A stretch of 64,000 nucleotides of DNA, from contig MWFC01000005.1 in NCBI GenBank assembly GCA_002071415.1, forward strand, positions 1-64,000. The letters are read 5' to 3'. The stretch comes from Bacteroidetes bacterium ADurb.Bin012 (GTDB taxonomy: Bacteria > Bacteroidota > Bacteroidia > Bacteroidales > TTA-H9). A program made the translations under genes and the position numbers. The notes beneath the pieces are model-generated. The model was not told the DNA's origin. It saw nothing but the letters and a program-made list of their open reading frames with translations, and ran no database searches. Within the stretch, counting starts at the first letter, position 1. The number at the start of each line of letters is the position of its first letter. Below, piece after piece: positions 9,400 through 19,000 of the stretch.

Positions 9400-10161
9400 A
9401 TGGAAGCCTTATCGGTTGTCATCATCACTTATAATGAAGAAAGGAATATCGAACGCTGTATACGGTCGGTAGTTGGAATTGCTGACGAGATAGTTGTTGT
9501 AGATTCATTTTCGACCGATCGAACCAGAGAAATTGCAGGTGAATTCGGCGCGAAGGTCATCAAGCATGAGTTCGAAGGTTATGTACAACAAAAGAACTAT
9601 GCACTTGCCCAAGCCACACATCGTTGGGTTCTTTCTCTCGATGCCGACGAAGCTCTTTCTGAAAAGCTAAGGAATAGTATAAAGGAAATTAAATTTAATC
9701 CTTCGGCCGATGGATATACCATGAATCGACTAACCAACTATTGTGGAAAATGGATTCGCCATAGTGGCTGGTATCCAGATAAAAAACTGAGGATGGTTTT
9801 GAAAAAAAAAGCCTACTGGACAGGCACCAATCCACACGACAAACTCGAACTTTTTGAAAGTAAAAATATTCGCCATATTCCAGGCGACATTCTGCACTAT
9901 TCCTATTATTCTTTAGAAGATCATCTTCAGCAAATTGATCGTTTTATGCAAATTCGGGCTTATGAGCTTTTTGAAAAACGAATCAAACCCAATGTTTGGC
10001 ATTTCTATCTCAAACCCTTACATAAATTTTTCAAACATTATTTCTTTCAACTCGGGTTTATGGATGGTTATGAAGGCTATCAAATTGCTCGATTATCGGC
10101 ATTTGGAATCTTTATTCGTTATGCTAAACTTCGTGAATTATGGCGGACAAACAACCCATAA
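9400..10161 (+). CDS. Glycosyltransferase family 2 (LPS core, WaaE/KdtX-like)
   Basis: A GT-A fold transferase of about 253 residues. The protein opens with LSVVIITYNEERNIERCI, carries VVDSFSTDRTREIA for nucleotide-sugar binding and the DxD-type motif SLDADEAL near residue 77. The C-terminal region (FMDGYEGYQIA) resembles the lipopolysaccharide core beta-glucosyltransferases of the WaaE/KdtX group. The open frame reaches a TTG at 9376, but ATG at 9400 (MEALSVVI) fits the family start exactly. Its end overlaps the next gene by 22 nt, so the two glycosyltransferases are translated from one message and probably act on the same surface glycan. Confidence 0.85.
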   Translation: MEALSVVIITYNEERNIERCIRSVVGIADEIVVVDSFSTDRTREIAGEFGAKVIKHEFEGYVQQKNYALAQATHRWVLSLDADEALSEKLRNSIKEIKFNPSADGYTMNRLTNYCGKWIRHSGWYPDKKLRMVLKKKAYWTGTNPHDKLELFESKNIRHIPGDILHYSYYSLEDHLQQIDRFMQIRAYELFEKRIKPNVWHFYLKPLHKFFKHYFFQLGFMDGYEGYQIARLSAFGIFIRYAKLRELWRTNNP

Positions 10162-11255
10162 AGGTTTTGCATGTTTCGACGCAAACAGGTTGGCGTGGAG
10201 GTGAACAACAAATCATGTATCTCGTCAGATTGGGCAAAGAAGTTAGGCATTACTTGTTTTGCCCTGAAGAAGCCGCTTTGAGAAAAGAAGCAAAAAAAGA
10301 AGAAATTACGATAAAAACTTTCGATTCTTCATCGAAATTTAGCTTCTTCTTGAAGGTTCCATTCCAGTTATGGCAATTTATCAGTGAAGTTCGGCCTCAT
10401 CTCATTCACGTTCACGATAGTGGAGCTCATACACTTGCCTATTTATTGGCCAGAAGAAAAGAACTGGCTTTACCTTTGATCGTGAGCCGTAGAGTCGATA
10501 TTCGTCGAGGAAAAAATATCTTCTCACGTAAAAAATATAATCAGCCCGAAATTGCCAAGATTTTCTGCGTCAGTAATTATGTGAAAACGATTATGGAATC
10601 GGTGGTGAAAGACAGAAATAAATTACTGACCATTTATAGTGGCATCGATTTACAGCGTTTTCTCTATCGGAGCCCTTATCCCAAATTACGCAATGAATTA
10701 GACATTCCCGACGATTATCTTATTGTTGGTAATATTGCCGCTTTAACGAAGCCTAAAGGATATCCGGTTTTTGTAAAAACTGCGGCAGAATTATTGAAAC
10801 ATCGGCAGAATTTTATATTTGTGATTGCTGGCGATGGTCCTATGCGAGCGAACATCGAAAAAATGATCCAAAACTTGGGATTGGAGAAAAATGTTATTCT
10901 GTTAGGATTTAGGGACGATATACCTGAGATTTTGCCTTCTCTGGATATTTTGCTCTTCCCATCCGAAAACGAGGGGCTGGGAACAACCATTCTGGACGCT
11001 ATGGCATGTGGGGTGAATGTAGTAGCTACATCGGCAGGTGGCATCCCCGAAATGATTACCCATCAAATGAATGGATTACTGGCACCTGTTGGTGATATAC
11101 AACAGCTGGCTTCTAATGTATTACGTCTGGCTTGCAATGCTGAATTGCGAAATATGCTCAAAGAAAATGCTTACATCACGGTGAAAAATTTCAGTGTCGA
11201 AAATATGGTGACTCAAACCATAAAGGCTTATCATGAAATACCTGGAACTATTTAG
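10140..11255 (+). CDS. Glycosyltransferase family 4
   Basis: A 371-residue GT-B fold glycosyltransferase. The N-terminal domain shows the glycine motif STQTGWRGGEQQ and a conserved His region (HVHDSGAH). The C-terminal domain has VGNIAALTKPKGYP and the family 4 donor-site motif LFPSENEGLGTTILDAMACG (residues about 276-295), where the acidic residues contact the nucleotide sugar. The ATG lies inside the end of the GT2 gene, so the two are coupled. The substrate is not evident; LPS or capsule assembly is the natural guess. Confidence 0.88.
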   Translation: MADKQPIKVLHVSTQTGWRGGEQQIMYLVRLGKEVRHYLFCPEEAALRKEAKKEEITIKTFDSSSKFSFFLKVPFQLWQFISEVRPHLIHVHDSGAHTLAYLLARRKELALPLIVSRRVDIRRGKNIFSRKKYNQPEIAKIFCVSNYVKTIMESVVKDRNKLLTIYSGIDLQRFLYRSPYPKLRNELDIPDDYLIVGNIAALTKPKGYPVFVKTAAELLKHRQNFIFVIAGDGPMRANIEKMIQNLGLEKNVILLGFRDDIPEILPSLDILLFPSENEGLGTTILDAMACGVNVVATSAGGIPEMITHQMNGLLAPVGDIQQLASNVLRLACNAELRNMLKENAYITVKNFSVENMVTQTIKAYHEIPGTI

Positions 11256-11457
11256 ATTTTATTTTATTCGAATGGGTATAGGATTTGGGTAAAAATGGTT
11301 TCCAACCTAAATCTTGCGAATTGCATCATGGGGAAATAACCATCTTATTTATTTGTAAATTTTTGATTTGTAATGTATGGGATTTATTTTTCAGTGCGTA
11401 TGACCATAAGTTTTGAATTTTATGTAGGATTTCTGAGCCCAATTAAGAATTCTGACG

Positions 11458-11465
11458 TAATTTTG
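11458..11465 (+). promoter_or_regulatory. Candidate -7 element of the tRNA-Ala gene
   Basis: TAATTTTG fits TAnnTTTG and ends 12 nt before the mature 5' end of the tRNA. The upstream element is poor (TTTC, 24 bp away). Confidence 0.45.
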
Positions 11466-11477
11466 CTGCAATCATTT

Positions 11478-11551
11478 GGGGTATTAGCTCAGTTGGCTAG
11501 AGCACCAGTATCGCACACTGGAGGTCATCGGTTCAAATCCGATATACTCCA
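11478..11551 (+). tRNA. tRNA-Ala (anticodon CGC)
   Basis: A 74-nt cloverleaf with all four stems paired: acceptor GGGGTAT/ATACTCC, D stem GCTC/GAGC, anticodon stem CCAGT/ACTGG and T stem ATCGG/CCGAT. The loop ATCGCAC places CGC at positions 34-36, reading the Ala codon GCG. The third acceptor pair is G3:U70, the alanine identity element, which confirms the assignment. CCA is not encoded. A CGC alanine tRNA is uncommon in an AT-rich genome. Confidence 0.92.
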
Positions 11552-11609
11552 CTCATATTATGGTTTGTTCTTTATTTAAATGAATAGAAGTTGAGAATTT
11601 TAACAAGCC

Positions 11610-11650
11610 AACTTTCGATCCTTAGAACCGAAAGTTTTGATATTTTTTTT
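11610..11650 (+). terminator. Possible terminator after tRNA-Ala
   Basis: The 8-bp inverted repeat AACTTTCG/CGAAAGTT (11610-11617 and 11629-11636) is followed within about 6 nt by a run of eight or more T residues. It would end the short tRNA transcript. The stem is AT-rich, so it is a modest call. Confidence 0.5.
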
Positions 11651-11762
11651 GCCACTATATTAAACATCAGGTGGGGGATGGATTAGAGTCAGAGTCATAT
11701 TTTGAAGCCAAGAAAGAGGGAATTCGTTCCTTGCATGAAGAGGTTTCATGAAGTTTGATCGA

Positions 11763-12986
11763 TTATTCCATTTCATTGCTAATAGGGCCACTGCCTATCA
11801 ATTCTTCTTCGTTATACCATGCGGCAAATTGCCCTGGAGTAATTCCTCTTTGCATTTTGTCGAAAATAATATAAAGCCCGTTGTTTTGCATAAAGAGGTG
11901 AGCAGTCTGTAGAGGTTGCCTGTATCTTATTCTAACCAGGTAGTCCCTTATTTCGCCTTCCTGCATTTTTAGATCAGGACGCAACCAGTGAACGTCTTCA
12001 ATTTTAATAAACAAGCCCCTTCGGTACAGGCCTGGATGATCCTGACCCTGTCCAACATAAACAACATTTTCTTTGATATCGATGGAAAGAACGAAGAGGG
12101 GTTCGGCTTTTCCGCCAACGTTCAAGCCCTTTCTCTGCCCAATGGTATAAAAATGAGCTCCATGGTGTAAACCCACTACTATGCCGTCTTCTGGATGATA
12201 GATATAATCTACTGACCAAAGTTTTAAATTATTTATATCACATATTTCTGAATTGAAAGCTCGTAATGATGGATAAGGAAAATTTTTATCGATTTCGATG
12301 ATCTTCCCTTCTTTCGGCTCGAGTTTTTGCTGAAGAAATACAGGAAGGTCCACTTTCCCTACAAAACATATACCCTGGGAATCTTTTCTATCGGCTGTCG
12401 GCATATTCAGTTTTCTGGCTATTTCTCTTACTTGGGGCTTGGTAAGTTCGCCAATAGGGAAAAGAGTCTGGCTGAGCTGTTCTTGATTTAGTTGGCAAAG
12501 AAAATAACTTTGATCTTTGTTTTTGTCTATCCCTGACAATAAACGGTAAACAGGTTCTCCATTCACTTCTATAATGTTTTTTCGGCAATAATGGCCCGTA
12601 GCTATGTAGTCAGCGCCAAGCTCACGGGCTTTATCGATAAATAAGTCGAATTTGATTTCACGATTGCACAAGATATCCGGGTTAGGTGTCAATCCTCGAC
12701 GGTATCCTTCGAACATATAATTTACGACTCTTTCGCGGTATTGTTCGCTAAAATCGATTACATGCAAGGGAATGTCCAAATGACGGGCTACAAGCTGAGT
12801 AATTATGAGATCATGTTCGGCAGGGCAATCTCCCTGAAGCAAACCAGCTTTATCATGCCAATTGATCATAAAAATTCCAAAAACATCATATCCCTCCTGC
12901 AATAGAAGCCATGCAGCAATGCTGGAATCAACTCCACCCGAAAGGCCAATGGCTACTTTCTTAGTTTTCGAACTTTTTTTTCCCAT
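11763..12986 (-). CDS. mnmA: tRNA-specific 2-thiouridylase MnmA
   Basis: Thiolates U34 of the tRNAs for Lys, Glu and Gln, activating the base with ATP and transferring sulfur from a persulfide carrier. The PP-loop GLSGGVDSSIAAWLL is at residues about 13-27. The first catalytic Cys is in TPNPDILCNREIKFD (near 107). The second is in KDSQGICFVGK (near 209). C-terminal beta-barrel domains follow. The 407 residues slightly exceed the usual 360-380, through C-terminal insertions. The ATG at 12986 is clear, and a -7 box (TAATTTTG, minus strand 13004-12997) lies 10 bp upstream. That is very close, so the leader would be only a few nucleotides long. The gene stands alone. Confidence 0.93.
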   Translation of the reverse strand: MGKKSSKTKKVAIGLSGGVDSSIAAWLLLQEGYDVFGIFMINWHDKAGLLQGDCPAEHDLIITQLVARHLDIPLHVIDFSEQYRERVVNYMFEGYRRGLTPNPDILCNREIKFDLFIDKARELGADYIATGHYCRKNIIEVNGEPVYRLLSGIDKNKDQSYFLCQLNQEQLSQTLFPIGELTKPQVREIARKLNMPTADRKDSQGICFVGKVDLPVFLQQKLEPKEGKIIEIDKNFPYPSLRAFNSEICDINNLKLWSVDYIYHPEDGIVVGLHHGAHFYTIGQRKGLNVGGKAEPLFVLSIDIKENVVYVGQGQDHPGLYRRGLFIKIEDVHWLRPDLKMQEGEIRDYLVRIRYRQPLQTAHLFMQNNGLYIIFDKMQRGITPGQFAAWYNEEELIGSGPISNEME

Positions 12987-13141
12987 AAAACAGCTGCAAA
13001 ATTACTCTGATTTTCAGTAGACTTATTCATTGAACAAATTGTTTAGCTGTATTTTTGAAAATATTTTATCAACTTCAGAACTTTTGACTTTATAATTGCC
13101 GATCAATATTTTATAAAAGCACAGTCTTAGAAATGCAAAGA

Positions 13142-13261
13142 ACGCTACAAAGAATAAGCAGTCTATTCTTTGGCGTCCTTTTCGACTCTGCGTGCATAAA
13201 TTTTTCGCTAAGACGCAAAGATCGCGAAGAATAATCATTTCGAATCCTTAGCCTGCTTTGC
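13142..13261. repeat. Intergenic palindromic repeat of the CGCAAAGA type
   Basis: In the 517-bp gap between mnmA and the formate-THF ligase gene lies a dense patch of inverted units. ACGC-ta-CAAAGAATA (13142-13156) pairs with TATTCTTTG-GCGT (13164-13176). TTCGC/GCGAA (13204-13208 and 13224-13228) and GCAAAG/CTTTGC (13215-13220 and 13256-13261) follow. The words GACGCAAAGATCGCG and CTCTGCGTGC resemble a family of short intergenic repeats seen in many bacterial genomes, often mis-annotated as small proteins. A 71-codon minus-strand frame across it is spurious for that reason. Copy number elsewhere in the genome is unknown. Confidence 0.55.
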
Positions 13262-13503
13262 ACCTCTTCGTGCAACAATTTTTTTGCCTGGTTGTAAAGA
13301 ACCTTTCAGATACAAACATCAAGAAAGGAATTTAAGAAAGGAATTAGCGGTTGCTGATAATGAGATTATATTCAAGAGGGTGATAAGAGTGATTATTTAG
13401 AGTAAGTAATACTATAATGCAATCATCAAAATCACGACAACCTGATTAAAATCGAATCAGGGGTTCTGAATAATAACATTTAGTGTTTGCAAATGGGTCA
13501 AGT

Positions 13504-15171
13504 TTAGAGACCTATTATCCTACCGTTTTCGTCGATATCTATTCTTTCTGCGGCGGGTTCATCAGGCAGGCCTGGCATACGCATGATTTGACCTGTAATT
13601 GGAATGATAAATCCTGCCCCTGAAGCAATTTCCACCTCCCTCACGGTAATCACGAAATCTTTAGGTCGGCCAAGCAACTCAGGGTTATCGGAAAGTGATT
13701 TCTGGGTTTTTGCAACGCAGACAGGCAGCTTGTCCAGCCCGAGAGAATAGACCTTTTCCATGTCCGATTTTGCTTGTGCAGTATAGTCCACTGCATTCGC
13801 CCCATAAATTTTTTTGGCTATGGTTTCGATTTTTTGTTCGGGTGTCCAGTTCCAATCATATAAAGTATTATGGTGATTGGGGCATTTAGTAGCAACATGT
13901 TCAACGATAGTCGCTAAATTCAGAGCCCCTTCTCCTCCTTTTCCCCAAACATCTACTACAGCTACTTCCACTTTCAGATTTTTGCATACCTGAACGATAT
14001 AATCCAATTCTTCCTGAGTGTCGCTTATAAAGCGGTTAAGAGCTATAATAGGATGGATGCCGAACAGTTTCATGTTTTCGATGTGTTTCTCGAGATTTCC
14101 GATGCCTTTTTTCAGCGCTTCAATGTCGGGTTGGGAAAGGTCTTTCAATGGTTTCCCACCATGATATTTCAGTGCTCTCACCGTAGCCACGAGAACAACC
14201 GAGCATGGGAACAAGCCGGCATATTGACATTTGATGTCGATAAATTTTTCCGCACCCAAGTCAAAACCGAAACCAGCCTCTGTAACGACAAAATCACTTA
14301 AGGATAGTCCCATTTTGGTAGCTACTACTGTGTTGGTTCCTTGGGCAATATTGGCAAATGGTCCTCCATGAATAATGGCTGGAGTGCCTTCGAGAGTTTG
14401 CACGAGGTTAGGCATAAAGGCATCTTTCAGTAAGGCTGTCATTGCGCCATTTGCATTTAAGTCGCGAGCAAAGATGGGTTTTTTATCGTATGTGTAACCA
14501 ATGAAAATGTTGCCGAGTCTATTTTTCAGTTCCTGGAGATTTTCGGCCAGGCAAAGGATGGCCATTACTTCGGAGGCTGCAGTAATATCGAAGCCCGTTT
14601 CACGAGGTACCCCATTCGTGGTCCCACCCAAGCCCACAATGATACGTCGCAGCGAACGGTCGTTCATATCCATTACTCTTTTCCATTTCACTGTGCGTGG
14701 ATCTATTCCCAGCGAGCGCTTTTTACTTTGGATGTTATTATCAATTAAAGCTGCAAGAAGATTGTGTGCTCTTTCGATTGCAGCAAAATCCCCCGTAAAA
14801 TGCAGATTGATATCTTCCATGGGAAGGACCTGTGAATACCCCCCACCTGTAGCTCCTCCTTTCACACCAAATACTGGACCTAATGAAGGCTCACGCAATA
14901 CTGCAGTGGTCTTTTTGCCAATACGGTTCAAGGCTTGAGCCAGCCCAATCGAGACGGTAGTTTTCCCTTCGCCTGCAGGCGTGGGCGAAATGGCAGATAC
15001 CAGAACCAGCTTGTTTCCCTTTATTTTATCATAGTTGATATAATTTAATGGGATTTTTGCTTTGTATTTACCGTAGAGAACCAGATCTTCGGGATTGATT
15101 CCTAGCATTCCTGCAATTTCATTGATGTGTTTCAACTTTACTTCATGAGCAATTTCAATATCTGTTTTCAT
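13504..15171 (-). CDS. fhs: Formate-tetrahydrofolate ligase
   Basis: Makes 10-formyl-THF from formate, THF and ATP in the cytoplasm, feeding purine and one-carbon metabolism. The 555 residues match the family. The ATP loop is ISPTPAGEGKTTVSIGL (residues about 61-77). The substrate segment PSLGPVFGVKGGATGGGYSQ (about 95-114) and the C-terminal GRPKDFVITVREVEIASGAG are typical. The start ATG at 15171 is unambiguous. A possible -7 box (TACTTTTG on the minus strand, 15283-15276) lies about 105 nt upstream. A 5-formyl-THF cyclo-ligase gene elsewhere in the window belongs to the same pathway. Confidence 0.95.
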   Translation of the reverse strand: MKTDIEIAHEVKLKHINEIAGMLGINPEDLVLYGKYKAKIPLNYINYDKIKGNKLVLVSAISPTPAGEGKTTVSIGLAQALNRIGKKTTAVLREPSLGPVFGVKGGATGGGYSQVLPMEDINLHFTGDFAAIERAHNLLAALIDNNIQSKKRSLGIDPRTVKWKRVMDMNDRSLRRIIVGLGGTTNGVPRETGFDITAASEVMAILCLAENLQELKNRLGNIFIGYTYDKKPIFARDLNANGAMTALLKDAFMPNLVQTLEGTPAIIHGGPFANIAQGTNTVVATKMGLSLSDFVVTEAGFGFDLGAEKFIDIKCQYAGLFPCSVVLVATVRALKYHGGKPLKDLSQPDIEALKKGIGNLEKHIENMKLFGIHPIIALNRFISDTQEELDYIVQVCKNLKVEVAVVDVWGKGGEGALNLATIVEHVATKCPNHHNTLYDWNWTPEQKIETIAKKIYGANAVDYTAQAKSDMEKVYSLGLDKLPVCVAKTQKSLSDNPELLGRPKDFVITVREVEIASGAGFIIPITGQIMRMPGLPDEPAAERIDIDENGRIIGL

Positions 15172-15482
15172 ATGGATAGAGTTTTAATATTATTTATTTA
15201 TTAATACTTTCCCCTCAGTTTCGGAATTATTTGCATTTTAATTATCAATGTATAGATATCCTTATCTTAGAGAGGCAAAAGTACTCTTATTTTTGGCTCA
15301 AAACGAGAAAGATTTTTTTTAGTTTTATAAGATTTATGGAATCAGAAGAAGAGTATTCATTCAGACGGTCCTGATGATAGCTTTTATCTTAATTCACAAT
15401 TTGTGAGGCAAAGTCGAGTTGATTTGTTTTATCATAAGTATATTTACTTGGGTAATTGATAAAAGATTTGTTAAAAACTCTG

Positions 15483-15490
15483 TATCTTTG
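15483..15490 (+). promoter_or_regulatory. Candidate -7 element of the tRNA-Arg gene
   Basis: TATCTTTG matches TAnnTTTG and ends 12 nt before the tRNA, the same spacing as for tRNA-Ala. TTTG at 15467-15470 is only 12 bp away, too close for a normal upstream element. The rest of the 330-bp gap before it holds nothing I recognise. Confidence 0.45.
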
Positions 15491-15502
15491 CCGCCCACTT
15501 TG

Positions 15503-15574
15503 GGCCCCATAGTTCAACGGATAGAACGGAAGTTTCCTAAACTTTAAATCCAGGTTCGATTCCTGGTGGGGCTA
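15503..15574 (+). tRNA. tRNA-Arg (anticodon CCT)
   Basis: A 72-nt cloverleaf: acceptor GGCCCCA/TGGGGCT with a terminal G:U pair, D stem GTTC/GAAC, anticodon stem GAAGT/ACTTT, T stem CCAGG/CCTGG. The loop TTCCTAA gives anticodon CCT, reading AGG. CCA is not encoded. No integrase gene or duplicated 3' end is nearby, so it does not look like a used attachment site. Confidence 0.92.
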
Positions 15575-16053
15575 CAAACATCGTCAACTCCTTAACCTTC
15601 CATATATTTATTAATAAATAGAGTTTTTCGCTGAAGATTAAATTTTCCAAAAAATTCTTTCTTTTATTTGCCGAAAAGGGAAAGGTTGTATTATATTTTA
15701 TTCTCAGGTGAAAATTATTTTTTAGATATTCAAAAAATTACAGATAAGGAATAATATTTTTGAAAAAGTCTTTGAGAAGCAACTCGTCGATAGAAGTTTT
15801 TATCGAAATTTATTTCCTTAATGTTTTCTTTGTTGGATTCAAACTTTTTGTAGTATTTTTAAAGTAGGCATGTTTACTTGTTCTCCTTAGAGAGGAGGAA
15901 TAGCCATCATTGTTATTTTCGTGAGCTTGTTGAGAATGTTGAAATTTTTATTAACAATTAGCAATTAAAAATTGGATAATAGATTGAAAGCCTCAAGAAT
16001 CTATAATAACGAAAACATCATTAGCAATACGGGGAGAAGAGACATCAAAGTTT
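15575..16053. other. Intergenic region downstream of the giant gene
   Basis: About 480 bp of AT-rich DNA between tRNA-Arg and the 3' end of the minus-strand giant gene. A weak CTCC...GGAG inverted repeat near 15880-15900 is the only structure I noticed. I see no gene or convincing terminator. Confidence 0.4.
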
Positions 16054-19000
16054 CTATCTTACAAGAATGAAGCTCCCTTTTAGGGTTTTGGTCACTCCTG
16101 GCGAATGTGTCCCATTGCCACGATATTCGATCAGATAAACGTAAACGTCGGCTGGAGCCATTTCTCCATCAATTTTACCATCCCAACCTTTTTCGATATC
16201 ATCTGTCTGAAATACCAATTGACCATGGCGATTATAGATATAAATGTGGAAATGAATCGTAGGATCGGTGGTAATTACCTTAAACATATCGTTCAAACCG
16301 TCATTATTTGGTGTAAAGGCGTCGGGCACATAAATAAAACCCTCACAGAGCTGTACTTTTATGGTGTCTACAACTGCACAGCCTTCATTGAATACACGTA
16401 CCCAATATGTTCCATTTCCATACACTTTTAAGGTGCGCTTAGTAGAACCGTCCTGCCATTCATAAAAATCACTCCCATCTCCTCCGCCTGCATCCAAAAT
16501 AATAGGATCGCATGAGAATAGATAGAGGTCTTCTCCCAGATTCAGATATGGCGCAGGTTTTACGGTAACATGAATAGTGAGTGTATCACGACAGCCTGAA
16601 TGATTCATCCCAATCAGAGAATAATCCATATCATGCTTCGGTGAAATCTTGACAAGAGAGCCATAAGTTGTATCAATGTCCTGGTTTGGCGTCCATTTGA
16701 ACGTCTCGGACCCCGAAGCACTCAAAATCAGTACAGAATCTCGGCAAAGGGCTGGTGAAGGCGGAGTCAGAACCAGTTCAGGTTTGGGATTGATGGTAAG
16801 TTTCAAACTGTCCTTTACCATTCCACATGGATAATTTCCAAAAACATTCACCTTCAGATAAACCACGGTTGGATTTATAATATCGTGATTTCCATATGAA
16901 TAAACTGGAGATTTCTGCGTTGGATGGTCAAGATTACCAATGCCATCCACTGTCCATTTTAAATGGTGGAAGTTTGATATAAGATCACCCATAACATGAT
17001 AGCGGCTTCCTTCGCAGATGGAATCGTTGGATATAATATTTACGATGGGTGCAGGTACTGTTCGTATATGTGTTTTAGTACCTTTACTTTCGCCGCATGC
17101 TGTTACAAATGTTGCCATCAAGTAGGAGGTACCAGTGGGAGGTGAAAGACTAAGAGTGTCTCCACTGTATAGAAATACTGGATTTTGTCCAGAGGCATCG
17201 GTGGAATACCATTTGACGGTATCGCCCCATCCACCAATCGTCCATAAATGAATATATCCAGGATAATTGGAACAAACCAGACTGTCTAAATCACTAACAA
17301 TCAGTTTGGGAGGTTGGGGGAGGTTTACGACGATATCGAAAGGAAACCATTTCGAAATGCCACAATAATTCTTCATACGAACCAGATAGCGCGTGGTAGT
17401 ATTAGGAGCTGCTACACGAAATGGATTTGTCGAACCTGCGGCTATGGTATCATTCCCATATATTTTTGCCCATAAAATTTGGTCACCTACTCCTCCCCAT
17501 GCCATTAACGAAACACTGTCCACAGTGCCAGGGCAGAAGTAATTCGTATCGGCAATTACGGAATCAGGTGGTCGAGGAGTATATACGATTAAATTGAAAG
17601 AATCACAAATAGAAACTCCACAGGCATTTTCCCAGCGAGCAAAAAACCAAGTTGAAGCCACAGGCGCAGGAATTGTGATATTTTTTCCCGTACCTATTGT
17701 AGCTCCTCCACAGGACTTGACAAACCAGCGCAATGTTTCACCCCAGGGCGAAAGAGTGTCGCCATAACCTCCAAAAGCCGTAAGTGTGATATAATCCACA
17801 TCCCCTATACAATAGTAGTTGGTATCGGAAAGAATTTGAGCAGGAGGGGAGGGAATTTCGACTACATTCACTGGAATGCTCACGCAAGGCGATTCTCCAC
17901 AGTAATTTTCCCATCGGGCATAAAAAAATGTAGTTGTATCGGGATATGAAATAGTGATCGAATCGCCATGGCCAATTGGCACACCACCACATGAATCGGC
18001 ATACCATGAAATGATTTCGCCATTGCCTCCGAATGATTTCAATGTTACCTGTCCGGTGTCTGAAACGCATTTGAATAAAGGATTTGCAGTAAGCAGTACA
18101 GGAGGTTCAGGAGTATTGACTATTACTTGAATCGAGCGGCATATCGATTCTCCGCATGAATTGTTGTTGTTGGCATAATAGGTTGTGCTAACGTCAGGTG
18201 CAGCAATGGTAAGTGAATTACCTGAACCAATGAAATTTTGGCCGCAACCTCCTTCATACCATCGAACCGTATCCCCGTATTCGTATATTCCATAAGCTGA
18301 TAGCTGGATGTTTTCATTATAAGAGATGCAGAAGTAGTTTGTATCTACAGATAATGAATCGAGAGGACGGGGTTGTGGTCTAACATTGATGATGATAGAA
18401 TCACATTCGGATTGCCCACAAAGATTAGTCCATCTCGAATAATATATCGTGGTGTCGCCTGGAGCGCTAATCAACAATGGAGAACCTGTTCCAATATAAA
18501 TTCCGCCGCAATTTCCTTTGAACCACTGAAGAGTGTCTCCAGAACCTCCACTTGCCGAAAGTTGTATTACTCCAACTTCTTCTGCACAAAAATCGTTTTC
18601 ATTTGTACTCAGGCTAAATGGCCGAACTGGCGGCTGCAACACTTCGACTTCAATCGAGAGGCAATTGCTCAGGTTGCATTTGTTCCCCCAGCGAGCATGA
18701 TAGATTGCAGAAGAATCGGGGGCTGAAATAGTCAAAGGAGTTCCATATCCTATCGGATTCCCTCCGCATTCATCCTTAAACCAATATAAGGTATCCCCAG
18801 CTCCTCCTGTAGCTGTAAGGTTGATCTGGTTTATGGTTCCAGTACAGAAAAAATTAGTATCTACTTGTAGGGCAGAAGGTGATAAAGGCTGAGGGGTTAC
18901 ATTTATCTGGAGACTATCACAGGTAGAGATTCCGCATTGATTTTCGTAAGTAGCCCAATATGTGGTGGTATCGTTGGGAGCCGTAATAATTAAAGGCTGA

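Noticed and set aside
11373-11579. 68-codon plus-strand frame
   Set aside because: It runs through the tRNA-Ala gene; its coding appearance comes from the tRNA sequence.
13023-13238. 71-codon minus-strand frame
   Set aside because: It lies over the palindromic repeat, a known source of spurious small proteins, and has no start context.
14501-14938. 145-codon plus-strand frame inside fhs
   Set aside because: It is the antisense shadow of a well-supported formate-THF ligase gene.
15503-15574. tRNA-Arg as an integration site for a mobile element
   Set aside because: There is no integrase, no repeat of the tRNA 3' end and no shift in gene content next to it.
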